From contig JAPVLO010000277.1 of the NCBI GenBank assembly GCA_027257055.1, positions 4,588,001-4,652,000 of the forward strand: a stretch of 64,000 nucleotides of DNA, given 5' to 3'. The notes under the pieces are model-generated. The model made no database searches and was not told the DNA's origin. It was given only the letters and a program-made list of their open reading frames with translations. Position 1 is the first letter of the stretch. Every line of letters starts with the position of its first letter. Source of the stretch: Cephalopachus bancanus. Lineage: Eukaryota > Chordata > Mammalia > Primates > Tarsiidae. The translations under genes and the position numbers were made by a program. Positions 35,239 to 45,805 of this stretch are shown here, in pieces.

Positions 35239-35970
35239 TTTTTTGTTGTTGTTGTTATTTGGTTTTTATTTCTCTGCAATCCAACTAGACGTGGAAGGGA
35301 ATAAGGAAAATATGGAGCCCAAAGAATTGCAGCGAGAGCACAGGGATATTGCGAGCACATGGGATGGAGGGGGTGCTCTCCTGAGCTACAGAAGGAATGA
35401 TCTGGCAGTTTCAGATAAAACAAGTCAAATTTCTTAGAGCTGTCCACAGTCAGCAAGGGTGATCTTCTTGCTGGTCTTGCCACTCTTGGACCCAAAGCCC
35501 TCCATGGCTCGCACAACATTCATGCCCTCTTTCGCCTTGCCAGAAACCACATGCCTGCCATCCAACCGTTCAGTCTTAGTAGCAGATGAAAAGCTGGGAA
35601 CCGTCTATGTTGGGTCCAGCATTTGCCATAGACAAGATGCCGGGACCTGTATGCTCCAAGATGAAGTTCTCTCATCATCACATTTCTCCCATAGCTGGAC
35701 TTGCCGCCAGTGCCACTATGGCGTGTCAAGTCACCACCCTGGCACATAAACCCTGGAATAATTCTGTGAAGGCGGGAACCGTTATAACCGAATCCTTTCT
35801 CTCCGGTGCTCAGAGCACGAAAGTTTTCTGCTGTCTTTGGAACTTTGTCTGCAAACAGCTCGAAGGACACGCGGCCCAAGGGCTCGCCTTCGATGGCGAT
35901 GTCGAAGAACACGGTGGGGTTGACCATGGCTGACGGGAAAAGGCTCAAGGTGGCGGAGTCTGCAAAGCTC
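35239..35970 (-). pseudogene. PPIA: Processed pseudogene of cyclophilin A
   Basis: Intronless copy of the peptidyl-prolyl isomerase mRNA. The minus strand opens with [20 protein letters not shown] (ATG at 35,925-35,927) and reads the cyclophilin core to about residue 80, then loses frame. The end of the coding region, with codons for the terminal ADCGQL and a TAA at 35,434-35,436, is still visible, followed by the PPIA-type 3' UTR and a degenerate T-rich remnant of the poly(A) tail at 35,240-35,270. The coding stretch is 494 bp against 498 in the parent, a net loss of 4 bp. No introns, 5' UTR present, A tail: L1-mediated retroposition. Flanking TCAATAGAG and TCAATTAGA may be target duplications. 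Confidence 0.95.
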
Positions 35971-36003
35971 AATTAGAATTCTTAACCCAGTAAATATATC
36001 TTT

Positions 36004-36295
36004 CAGCCAGGTGAGGTGGCTGAAATCCCAGAACTTTGGGAGGCCAAGGTAGGATTGCTTGAGACCAGGAGTTCGAGACCAGTCTGGGCAACATAGCAAA
36101 ATCTCATCTCTACAAAAAAATGAAAAAATGAAAAAAAATTAGCCGGCCGTGGTGGCATGTGCCTATAGTCCTAGCTACTCAGGAGGCCTCAGAGGAAGGA
36201 TCGCCTGAGCCTGGAAGGCCGAGGCTGTGATAAGCCACGATCATGCCACTGCCACTGCCCTCCCGTCTGGGCAACAAAGTGAGACCCCAACTCCA
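36004..36295 (+). mobile_element. AluJ-like SINE
   Basis: Old dimer, GCCAGGTGAGGTGGCTGAAA start; ends CCCAACTCC before a TA microsatellite. Directly beside the PPIA pseudogene. Confidence 0.9.
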
Positions 36296-36408
36296 ACATA
36301 TATATATTTCAACCACTAAGGTAGAATATAGATTTTTTTTTAGACATACAAAAACTGAAAGAATTCATCACCAGGAAACCTTGCGTGCACTATAAAAAAC
36401 GCTTAAGA

Positions 36409-36684
36409 GCCGGGCTCGGTGGCTCAGCCTGTAATCCCGCACCTTTGGGAGGCTGAGGTGAGTGGATTGCGTGAGCCCGCGGGTTCGAGACCCGACTGGG
36501 CAGTGAGACCTCATCTCTACAATAAATCAAAAAATCAGCCGAGCGTGGTAGCACATGCCTGTAATTCCGGCTACTCGGAAGGCTGGGGCGGAAGGATCGC
36601 CGGAGCCCAGCAGGTCGAGGCTGCGGTGGCCGGGAGCGGCCACTGCACTCCAGTCTGGGTGACAGAGTGAGACTCCAACTCCAA
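36409..36684 (+). mobile_element. Young lineage-type Alu SINE
   Basis: GCCGGGCTCGGTGGCTCAGC start; AAAAACGCTTAAG duplications. Confidence 0.95.
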
Positions 36685-36893
36685 AAAAAAACGCTTAAGG
36701 AAGTCTTTCCTGCAGAATCAGAGGACACTAGATGAGAATTTGGAGCTGCACCAAGATCATCAGTCCCTGAAAATGGTCACGACAGGGGTAAATATATTCA
36801 TTATTTTTCTTGACATTCAACTCTCTTTGGAAAACAGTGAATTGGTCAAAGCAAGAATAATAGCAGTGTCTGGTGTTAGCAAGGATGTGGAGA

Positions 36894-37152
36894 AGCTGGG
36901 TGTGGTGGTTCAGGCCTGTAATCCCAGCACTTCAGGAGGCCAAGGCAAGGGGATTGCCTGAGCCCAGGAGTTTGAGACCAGCCTGGGCAATTTGGTGAGA
37001 CCCCCGTCTCTACAATAAAGCAAAAAATAAACCAAGTGTGGTACGGAAGGATCGCCTGAGCCCAGCAGGTCAAGGTGGCCGTGAGCATGCCACGGCACTC
37101 CAGCCTGGGTGACAGAGTGAGACTCCGACTCAAAAAAAGAAAGAAAGAAAAA
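36894..37152 (+). mobile_element. Alu SINE at head of a tandem Alu block
   Basis: GCTGGGTGTGGTGGTTCAGG start, about 35 bp missing in the right arm, A tail with GAAA units. Confidence 0.88.
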
Positions 37153-37447
37153 GAGGCTGAGCGTGGTGGCTCACACCTATAATCCCAGTACTTTGGGAGG
37201 CTGAGGTGAGAGGATTGCCTGAACCCATGAGTTCAAGACCAGCCTAGGTAACCTGGCTAGACCTCATTTCTACAATAAATAAAAGAAAAACAGCCGGGTG
37301 TGATGGCGTGCACCTGTAGTTCCAGTTACTTGGAAGGCTGTGGCGGAAGGATCGCCTGAGCCCAGTAGGTGGAGACCGTGGTGGCCGTGAGTGTGCCACT
37401 GCACTCCAGCCTGGGTGACACAGTGAGATTCTGACTCAAAAAAAAAG
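37153..37447 (+). mobile_element. Alu SINE, tandem unit 1 full copy
   Basis: GGCTGAGCGTGGTGGCTCAC start; matches 37,640-37,937. Confidence 0.92.
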
Positions 37448-37478
37448 ACTATCATGGTAAGAATAATAAAAAAAAAGT

Positions 37479-37639
37479 AAGGCATGGCGACATGCACCCA
37501 TAGTTCCAGCTACTTGGAAGACTGAGGCGGAAGGATGGCCTGAGTCCAGTAAGTCGAGGCTGCAGTGACTGTGAGTGTGCCACTGCACTCCAGCCTGGGC
37601 AACACAGTGAGACTCCTATTCAAAAAAAAAAGAAAGAAA
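37479..37639 (+). mobile_element. Alu right-arm half copy, tandem unit 1
   Basis: Follows the spacer ACTATCATGGTAAGAATAAT; starts AGGCATGGCGACATGCACCC. Confidence 0.88.
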
Positions 37640-37937
37640 GAGGCCGAGCGCAGTGGCTCACACCTATAATCCCAATACTTTGGGAGGCTGAGGTGAGAGG
37701 ATTGCCTGAGCCCATGAGTTCAAGACCAGCTTGGGCAACCTGGCGAGACCTCATCTCTACAACAAATAAGAGAAAAATAGCCAGGCATGATGGCATGTGC
37801 CTGTAGTTCCAGTTACTTGGAAGGCTGAGGAAGAAGGATCGCCTGAGCCCAGTAGGTTGAGACTGCGGTGGCCATGAGCATGCCACTACACTCCAGCCTG
37901 GGCGACAGAGTGAAACTCCGACTCAAAAAAAAAAAAA
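37640..37937 (+). mobile_element. Alu SINE, tandem unit 2 full copy
   Basis: GGCCGAGCGCAGTGGCTCAC start; shares the left-arm wording CACACCTATAATCCCA with unit 1. Confidence 0.92.
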
Positions 37938-37964
37938 GAGTGTCATGGTAATAATAATTTTTAA

Positions 37965-38120
37965 AAAAAGGTATGGTGGCACACACCCATAGTTCCAGTT
38001 ACTTGGAAGGCTGAGAAGGAAGGATCGCCTGAGTCCAGCAAGTTGAGGCTGCGGTAGCTGTGAGTGTGCCACGACGCTCCAGCCTGGACAACAGAGCGAG
38101 ACTCCAATTCAAAAAAAAAA
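37965..38120 (+). mobile_element. Alu right-arm half copy, tandem unit 2
   Basis: Follows the spacer AGTGTCATGGTAATAATAAT; starts GGTATGGTGGCACACACCC. Confidence 0.88.
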
Positions 38121-38392
38121 AAGAATGTGGAGTAACTGGAACTTTCATACACTGCAACCACTTTGGCAAACAATTTGGCAGTTTTCTCAAAGAGCTAGAC
38201 ATATATTTACTGTACAAACCAGCCATTGCAATCCTAGGTACTTAAGAGAAATGACTTGTATACAGTTGTTCATTGTAGCTTTATCTGTAATAAATAAGAT
38301 CGGGACAACTTAAACGTCCACTAACAAGTAAATGGACACAATTTTGGCATATTTATACAATGAACAGAATCATCGATGAATAAGGCTTTATG

Positions 38393-38709
38393 GGGTTTTT
38401 TAGTTTTTAGTTGTTTTTTTTTTCCCAGAGAGGTTCTCACTTTGTTGCCCAGGTCAGAGTGCAGTGGTTTAATCATAGCTCACTGCAACCTCGAACTCCC
38501 AGGCTCAGGTGATCCTCCCACCTCAACCTTTCAAGTAGCTGGGACTATAGACAGGTACCATCATGTTCACCTAATTTTACAATTTTTTTTAGAGATGGGG
38601 GTCTCGCTTTGTTGCCCAGGCTGATCTTGAACTCCCGGCCTTAAGTAGTCCTTCTGTCTTGGCCTCCCAAAGTGCTGGGATTAAAAGCGTGAGTCACCAG
38701 ACCCGGTGC
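38393..38709 (-). mobile_element. AluJ-like SINE
   Basis: Antisense old Alu, CACTTTGTTGCCCAGG to GAGTCACCAGACCCGG. Confidence 0.88.
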
Positions 38710-39428
38710 AAAAGTTGGGACTTTAAAAAAATAGATAATATTGACATATCTGAAGCAAAACTGTTCAAGAAGAAAAAGAGAAGACATAAATTAAAAGGAC
38801 TGGAACCATAAATGAGGACAAAGTAAAGATGTGGCAGAGAACAAAAAGAAAATAAGAGAACATTGTGAACAACTTTATGCCAATGTACTTTGGGGGGACA
38901 ATTTAGATGAAACTACAAATAATCTTAAAATACCAAAACAGAATCAAGAAATAAAACTTAATAGTATAATAACATTTAAGGAAATGAAATCTGTAGTTAA
39001 ACTCTTCCCACAAAGAAAACACCGGGCACAGATTATTTAAAAGGAAAACTCTAACAAACATTCAAAGAACAAATCATCCAAATCTTACACAAATACTTTC
39101 AGAGAATAGAAAAAGAGAAAACACTCCACCCAATGATCTTATGAAACTTGATTAACTTTCATAGCAAAATGAGAAACAAGACAAAAACATATGAAAAAGA
39201 TAAGATTATAGGCCACTCTCACCAAAATAGAGGCAAAAAGCATAAACAATGTATTAACAAAATATAAGTATAAAAAGTATTATACATCAGGCAAGTTGTA
39301 TTTCTTCTAGGAATCAAACTTGGTTTAACATCAGAAAATCTATTCAAGTAATTTATCACATTAATAGATTGAAAGAGAACATATATGTAATTATCTCAAC
39401 AGAAAGAGAAAATTCTATACTCATTAAT

Positions 39429-39727
39429 TTTTTTTTTTTTTTTTTTTGAGTTGGAGTCTCACTCGGTCGCCCAGACTGGAGCGCAGTGGCTGCTCCCGGC
39501 CACCGCAGCCTCGACCTGCTGGGCTCTGGCGATCCTTCCGCCTCAGCCTTCCGAGTAGCCGGAATTACAGGCATGCGCTACCACGCCCGGCTGATTTTTT
39601 TTTTTTTGATTTATTGTAGAGATGAAGTCTCGCTGCCCAGGCGGGTCTCAAACCCACGGGCTCAGGCAATCCACTCACCTCAGCCTCCCAAAGGCGCAGG
39701 ATTACAGGCTGAGCCACCGAGCCCGGC
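39429..39727 (-). mobile_element. Young lineage-type Alu SINE
   Basis: Antisense; CTCATTAATT duplications at 39,419 and 39,728. Confidence 0.95.
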
Positions 39728-39760
39728 TCATTAATTATTAAAAAAAAAAAAAACAACTCT

Positions 39761-40062
39761 CAGCCAGGCTCAGTGGCTCAGCCTATAATCCCGTGCCTTG
39801 GGAGGCTAAGGTGAGTGGTTTGCCTGAGCCTGCGGGTTCCAGACCCACCTGGGCAACTTGGTGAGACCTCATCTCTACAATAAATCAAAAAATTAACCAG
39901 GCGTGGTAGCGCACACCTGTAGTTTCAGCTACTCGGAAGGCTGAGGCGGAAGGATCGCTGGAGCCCAGCAGGTTGAGGCTGCGGTGACTGGGAGCGGCCA
40001 CTGCATTCCAGTCTGGGTGACAGAGTGAGACTCCAACTCAAACAAAACAAAACAAAACAAAA
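39761..40062 (+). mobile_element. Alu SINE
   Basis: Sense dimer, CAAAA-repeat tail. Confidence 0.92.
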
Positions 40063-40273
40063 AACTCTTTGCAAACTAAGGAGAGGTAGTAACTTCTCAT
40101 AATGGTGTCTATCAAAAACCTGTAATAGACATACTTAAATATAAATATTAGTAACATTCCTTTTCAACATTAGAAACAGGATTAAAATGCCAGCTATCTC
40201 TGCTACCTTTCAGCAATGTGCCAGAGATCTTGACCTGTAAGAGAAGAAAAAGAAATCAAAAGCGTAAAGATTG

Positions 40274-40577
40274 GGCCAGGCACAGTGGCTCATGCCTGTA
40301 ATTCCAGCACTCTGGGGGGCAGATGCAAAGAAAGTTGCCTGAACCCAGGGGTTTGAGACCAGCCTGGACAACTTGGCGAGACTTCATCTCTACAATACAT
40401 TAAAAACTATACGGGTATGGTGGCGTGTACCTAAATTTCCAGCTACTTGGAAGGCTGAGGTGAAAGGATTGACTGAGTCAGGCAGATAGAGGCTGCGGTA
40501 GCTGTGAGCGTGCCACTGCACTCCAGCTTGACAACAGAGTGAGACTCTGACTCAAAAAACAAACGAGCAAAAAAAGA
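40274..40577 (+). mobile_element. Alu SINE
   Basis: Sense dimer, GGCCAGGCACAGTGGCTCAT start. Confidence 0.9.
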
Positions 40578-40602
40578 TACATTTCTTGACATTCTGGTTT
40601 TC

Positions 40603-40905
40603 TTTCCTTTTTTTTTTTCTTTTGAGTTGGAGTCTCACTCTGTCACCCGGGCTGGAGTGCAGTGGCACACTCATGGTCACCCAGCGTTGACCTGCTGGGC
40701 TCTGGCAATCCTTCTGCCTCAGCCTCCCAAGTAGCCAGAACTACAGGTGCTGGATTTTATTTTGTTTTGTTTTGTTTTGTTTTATTTTATTTTACGAGGG
40801 CTCACCAAGTTGCCCGGGCTGGTCTCAAATCCACAGGCTCAGGTAGTCCACTCACCTGGGCCTCCCAAAGTGCTGGGATGACAGGCTGAGCCACCGAGCC
40901 CAGCC
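40603..40905 (-). mobile_element. Alu SINE
   Basis: Antisense; middle expanded into TTTTG/TTTTA repeats; ACATTCTGGTTT duplications. Confidence 0.92.
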
Positions 40906-40937
40906 TACATTCTGGTTTCTATGTTCATGCATCTTAG

Positions 40938-40984
40938 AAGCCACTGCACTCCAACCTGGGTGACCGAGTGAGACTCTGACTAAA
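40938..40984 (+). mobile_element. Alu 3' end fragment
   Basis: Only the last 47 bp of the right arm: GCCACTGCACTCCAACCTGG to GACTCTGACTAAAA. Confidence 0.8.
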
Positions 40985-41197
40985 AGCAACCATGAGAATT
41001 GGAAAGGAAGCCATAAAACTAAGTATTTGCAGATGATACGATTATATACATAGAAAACCCAAAATAGTCAATGGACAAATAATCAGAATTAATTTTAGGG
41101 TTCAATGAGCAGCTAAGACATAATCATGCATGTCTCCTCACTTTTAGGTAGACTCTTAGTTCAGAAGTTTAAAAAATATATATCCCTGTGTTAATTT

Positions 41198-41486
41198 TTT
41201 TTTTTTTTCCGAGTTGGAGTCTCACTCAGTCACCCAGACTGGAGTGCAGTGGCCGCTCCCGGGCACCACAGCCTCGACCTGCTGGGCTCCGGCGATCCTT
41301 CCGCCTCAGCCTTCCGAGTAGCTGGAACTACAGGCACGCACTACCACGCCCAGCTAGTTTTTGATTTATTGTAGAGATGAGGTCTCGCCAAGTTGCCCAG
41401 GCGGGTCTCGAACCCGCGGGCTCAGGCAACCCACTCACCTCAGCCTCCCAAAGGCGCGGGATGACAGGCTGAGCCACCGAGCCGGC
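41198..41486 (-). mobile_element. Young lineage-type Alu SINE
   Basis: Antisense; CCCYGTGTTAATTTTT duplications. Confidence 0.95.
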
Positions 41487-41729
41487 TCCCCGTGTTAATT
41501 TTTAAGCCTCTCAAAAGATATGAATAGCAGCAAATGCTCCCATTGAAAGATTCACACAGATGAACTCATCACAATTCTGGAACAAAAGGACCTGAGTTGG
41601 GTTTCATGGAGCCCTTGACCACAGACCCCAGGCCATCTCTCCAGCCTCAGCCTGTCCCCCTGCACCCTCCCCTGACCCTGCGCGCTGTCCTGTAGTACAC
41701 GTGCCCTGTCCTCTGCAAAGAGTTCCGCT

Positions 41730-41985
41730 GCCCCCGGCCCTGCCCCCACCCCTGGCTACTCCTGGCCTTCAGATCTCAGCCTAAACATCACTGCTTCTGG
41801 GGGAGCCTTCCCTGATTCCCATACTGGGAGATGTCCCTTATCATCATCTCCCATGATCCCCTGCTCTTCCCTGCTTACCTGACTACTCTCAGTTGTCCAG
41901 TATCTGATTTCCTCAATAGACTGTCGTCAGCTCCATCGGGGGCAGGGTCTTATCCTCCACTGTATGATCAAGATAAGCACCAGGT
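41730..41985 (+). repeat. L2 LINE relic
   Basis: CCTTCAGATCTCAGCCTAAA, GGGGGAGCCTTCCCTGATTC, GGGGGCAGGGTCTTATCC: the L2 3' region in order. Confidence 0.75.
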
Positions 41986-41989
41986 GCAA

Positions 41990-42335
41990 TGGGCTCAATG
42001 TTTGTGTCTCCCCCCAAAATTCCTATGTTGAACCCTAACTCCCAAGGTGAGGTAATGAGGAGGTGGAGCTTTTGGGAGATAATCAGGTCATGAGGTCAGA
42101 TCCTAATGAATGGAATCAATGCCCTTATAAAAGAGACCTGGGAGAGCTCCCTCACCGGGGAGGACACAGGGAAAAGACAGCTGTCTAAGAGACAGGAAGT
42201 GGGCCCTCACCAGACACTGAATCTTCTGGTGCCTTGATCTCAACCTCTCGAACTGTGAGAAATCAATTTCTGTTGTTTATAAGCTACCCAGTCTACGGTA
42301 GTTCGTTACAGAGGCCCAAAAGGACTGAGACGCTA
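41990..42335 (+). mobile_element. MaLR-type LTR
   Basis: CCCCCCAAAATTCCTATGTT, TAACTCCCAAGGTGAGG, CCTTATAAAAGAGACC, AAGCTACCCAGTCTACGG: sense MaLR LTR. Confidence 0.75.
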
Positions 42336-42735
42336 GGTACTTCATATTTGAGAAAATAAGGAAGAAAAGGAGCAAAGAAGAAAAACCCTCTCCCTTCTGC
42401 ACTAGAGAGAGAGGAAGGAGGGGAGGGTGTTAGAGGGATGGTCAGAGGAGTGAGGTGTTTACTTTGTTTTCTGGGGAAATATCCCCATCCTGTGGTATTT
42501 TGGATTATTGCTTTTAAAGTCCATTTTCTTCCCGACTCAGACAGAATGGGATCTTCTTTGGAAATTATATCTAATCAGTTATTGCCATTAAATTGCACCG
42601 CTAAAGAAAATTATTAGTAGGGAAAAATGTTAACTCCTCAAAGAAAACATCTCAGTGGTGAGTAACCACACCTTGATGTCATTCATTGAACAGAAACTGT
42701 ATGATAGTTAGCGGAGGCCATTTGGTAAAACAGAT
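42336..42735. other. Unique intergenic stretch
   Basis: Nothing recognised. Confidence 0.4.
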
Positions 42736-42737
42736 CA

Positions 42738-42890
42738 TGGAACACAGGATTAGAAGACCTGGATTCCAATCTCAGTTCCACAATTAACTGGATGCATCTG
42801 TAGCCTCAGTATCATTATTATAAGTGAAGGTAGCCTATGCGCTTGTGTTATGAGGATTTAAAAAACGTGAAATTTGAAAGTGTTTTACAG
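42738..42890 (+). repeat. MIR SINE relic
   Basis: AGACCTGGATTCCAATCTCA, GCCTCAGTATCATTATTATA; diverged MIR. Confidence 0.6.
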
Positions 42891-42891
42891 G

Positions 42892-43186
42892 TCAGGGGCG
42901 GTGGCTCAGCCTGTCATTCCAGCACTTTGGGAGGTCAAGGCGAGAGGATGGCCTGAACTCGGGGGTTCGAGACCAGCCTGGGCAACTTGACGAGACCTCG
43001 TCTCTACAATAAATCACAAAAACTAGCCAGGCGTGGTAACGTGCGCCTGTAGTTCCAGCTACTTGGAAGACTGAGGCGTAAGGATCACCAGAGCCCAGCA
43101 GGTTGAGGCTGCAGTGGCTGTGAGCATGCCACTGCACTCCAGCCTGGGCAACAGAGTGAGATTCCAACTCAAAAAACCCTCCCAAA
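42892..43186 (+). mobile_element. Alu SINE
   Basis: Sense dimer; AAAGTGTWTTACA duplications. Confidence 0.92.
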
Positions 43187-43333
43187 ACAAAGTGTATTAC
43201 AAACTCTAAAGCGTTATACAAATGATATTATTTGCATAATAGCATGGAAGGCTTTGGAATTTGATTTATTGAAGAGGTGGTCGTTATAATTTTACATTGT
43301 AAGGAAGTGGATCAACAATAAAACACAATACAA

Positions 43334-43611
43334 GGCCAGGCTCGGTGACTCAGCCTATAATCCCAGCACTTTGGGAGGCCTAGACAAGTGGATTGCCTAA
43401 GCCCCCGGGTTCGAGACCCGCCTGGGCAACTTGGTGAGCCCTTGTCTCTATAATAAATCAAAAATTAGCCAGGTGTGGTAGCGTGCGCCTGTAGCTACTT
43501 GGAAGGCTAAGGTGGAAGGATCGCCAGAGTCCAGCAGGTCGAAGCTGCAGTGGCCCGGAGTGTGTCACTGCACTCCAGTCTGGGCGACAGAGAGAGACTC
43601 CAACTCAAAAA
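43334..43611 (+). mobile_element. Alu SINE
   Basis: Sense dimer; ACAATACAA duplications; small right-arm deletion. Confidence 0.92.
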
Positions 43612-43756
43612 AAAATACAATACAAATGCCTTAATGTAATGCTTTAGGTAATAAATAAATTATTGGACAAAAAGAAATTATGTGTATGTAAATTATATAT
43701 GTATACATTATATACATTGTTAGAGTGGTAACATCGACCACAAATTCAATTGAATT

Positions 43757-44047
43757 GGCCAGGCGTGGTGGCTCAGCCTGTCATCCCAGCATTTTGGAAG
43801 GCCGAGGCGAGAGAATTGCCTGAGCCTGAGGGCTCGAGACCAGCCCGGGCAACTTGGTGAGACCTCATCTCTACAATAAATAAAAAATTAGCTGGGCACG
43901 GTAATGTGTGTCTGTAGTTCCAGCTACTTGGAAGCCTGAGGCGGAAGGATCACCTAAGTCCAGCAGGTGGAGGCTGCGGTGGCTAGGAGCATGCCATTGC
44001 ACTCCAGCCTAGGCAACAGAGTGAGACTCCAACTGAAAAAAAAAAAA
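43757..44047 (+). mobile_element. Alu SINE
   Basis: Sense dimer, GGCCAGGCGTGGTGGCTCAG start. Confidence 0.92.
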
Positions 44048-44082
44048 TTTACCTGAATTTGCAAGGATCCATGGGAGTTTGT

Positions 44083-44376
44083 TTTTTTTTTTTTTTTTGA
44101 GTTGGAGTCTCACTCTGTCGCCCAGACTGGAGTGCAGTGGCCGCTCCCGGCCACCGCAGCCTCGACTTGCTGGGCTCCGGCGATCCTTCCACCTCAGCCT
44201 TCCAAGTAGCCGGAATTACAGGCATGCGCTACCACGCCCGGCTGATTTTTTGCTTTATTGTAGAGATGAGGTCTCGCCAAGTTGCCCAGGCAGGTCTCGA
44301 ACCCGCGGGCTCAGGCAATCCACTCACCTCAGCCTCCCAAAGGCACGGGATTACAGGCTGAGCCACCGAGCCTGGC
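44083..44376 (-). mobile_element. Young lineage-type Alu SINE
   Basis: Antisense; GGGAGTTTGT duplications. Confidence 0.95.
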
Positions 44377-44392
44377 TGGGAGTTTGTCTTTT

Positions 44393-44687
44393 GGTTTTTT
44401 TTTCCGAATCTCACTATTTTGCCCAGGCTGGAGTGCAGTGGCATGATCATGGTTTACCACAGCCTCAACCTTCTGGGCTCAAGTGATTCTTTCGCCTCAG
44501 CCTCCAAGGCAGTTGGGAATACGATAGGTGTGTACCACCAAGCCCAGCTAATATTTTGATTTTTTTGTAGAGACAAAGTCTTGCTATATTGCCTAGGCTG
44601 GTCTCGGACTCCTGGGCTTGAGCAATCTCCCACCTCAGCTTCCCAAAATGCTGGGATTACAGGTGTGAGCCACCACTGCACCTGGCC
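44393..44687 (-). mobile_element. AluJ-like SINE
   Basis: Antisense, CACTATTTTGCCCAGGCTGG to CTGCACCTGGCC. Confidence 0.9.
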
Positions 44688-45106
44688 AGACCTTTTGCCT
44701 TTTTAATCTCTCTATGGGAGTCCCCTCATGAGACAAGACGGCCCCCTTGGGTCCAGCTCTTTTCTGGAAGGGCAAACACTGAGGCATCTGTACTGTGGAC
44801 AGCTTCTAAAGACACTCTGCAGCCCATTTGGGTAACAGGCCCAAGAGCTTAAGGGATCTTGAAGAACTAGAGGGTAGAGGAGGGAAAAAAATAAAGCTGG
44901 AGGGGTTGGAAATAAAAGCTGAGTCCTTCCCTCCTCCTAAGACTGCGTTGGCTCTCTGGTGGCCTCTTTAGGCTCATGAGAGAAATAACTAAATACTTTA
45001 AGGTGAACATACGTCTAGAGTCATTGGGATTTAAACTTCACTGAATCACCTAGGAGTGTTGTTGAAATGCAGATTCTAATTCCCAGCAGGTCTGGGATGG
45101 GGCCCA
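44688..45106. other. Unique intergenic stretch
   Basis: Nothing recognised. Confidence 0.4.
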
Positions 45107-45119
45107 AGATTCTGCATTC

Positions 45120-45421
45120 TTTTCTTTTCTTTTCTTTTCTTTTCTTTTGAGTTGGACTCACTCTGCCGCCCAGGCTGGAGTGCAGTGGCATGCTCACAGC
45201 CACCCCAGCGTCAACCTGCTGGGCTCAGGAGATCCTTCCGCCTCAGCCTTCCAAGTAGCTGGAACTTAGAAGCATGTTCTACCATGTCTGGCTAATTTTT
45301 TGATTTACTGTAGAGACGAGGTCTCGCCAAGTTGCCAGGGCTGGTCTCGAACCCGTGGGCTCAAGCAATCCTCTTAGCCTTCCAAAGCGCTGGGATGACA
45401 GACTTGAGCCACCGCACCCAG
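45120..45421 (-). mobile_element. Alu SINE
   Basis: Antisense; tail expanded to TTTTC repeats; AGATTC-TGCATT duplications. Confidence 0.92.
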
Positions 45422-45554
45422 CCAGATTCATTCTGCATTTTCTTTTTTCTTTTTAGATTAGAAAGTATAGTTTATTTAGAAAGTAAATTAGAGAGCAAGA
45501 GAAAGAGGCGATTCACCTCCCCAAGGTAGGGGAGGGGGCCAAAGCTTAAGAAAA

Positions 45555-45797
45555 CATGGCATCTTATTCATATAGTGGACCTTGAACATCCAACGTAATA
45601 CTATAAGAAAATCACTGACAGTGGTGGGAAACCAAGCCGGGGGAGGGGAAGGGAGATGGGATTAACGGTAGTAAATATCTGTCTGGGGACGGGGAGACAC
45701 CCCTTATCAACAAGGGTGCCCGAACGAAGCATATTTGTATACCTAACCCTTAACTGTACCCCACAATATCGTAATAAAAAATATTGATTATAAAAAA
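45555..45797 (+). mobile_element. L1 LINE 3' end, strongly 5'-truncated
   Basis: Only about 240 bp, sense, ending TAATAAAAAATATTGATTAT plus A tail; AAGAAAAC at both edges. Same 3' end subfamily type as the L1 at 7,026-7,922. Confidence 0.85.
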
Positions 45798-45805
45798 AAA
45801 GAAAA

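Larger units (their letters stand above)
37153..38120 (+). repeat. Two tandem 487-bp units of Alu + spacer + half-Alu
   Basis: The pattern full Alu, 20-bp ATCATGGTAA spacer, A run, right-arm half-Alu and AAAG-rich tail occurs twice head to tail with a 487-bp period. Confidence 0.9.
36790..38392 (+). mobile_element. Old L1 LINE ORF2 fragment split by an Alu block
   Basis: AAGGATGTGGAG at 36,881 and AAGAATGTGGAGTAACTGGA at 38,121 are the two halves of one L1 ORF2 site; the 1.2-kb Alu block between is an insertion. The L1 continues to about 38,392 (CATTGTAGCTTTATCTGTAA). Confidence 0.8.
38710..41190 (+). mobile_element. Old L1 LINE ORF2 fragment, Alu-interrupted
   Basis: Sense ORF2 relics: a short frame at 38,831-39,040 with REHCEQLYANVLWGDNLDET, then AAATCTATTCAAGTAATTTA, TAATAGATTGAAAGAGAAC, and after several Alus TTGCAGATGATACGATTATA. 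No intact frame. Confidence 0.8.
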
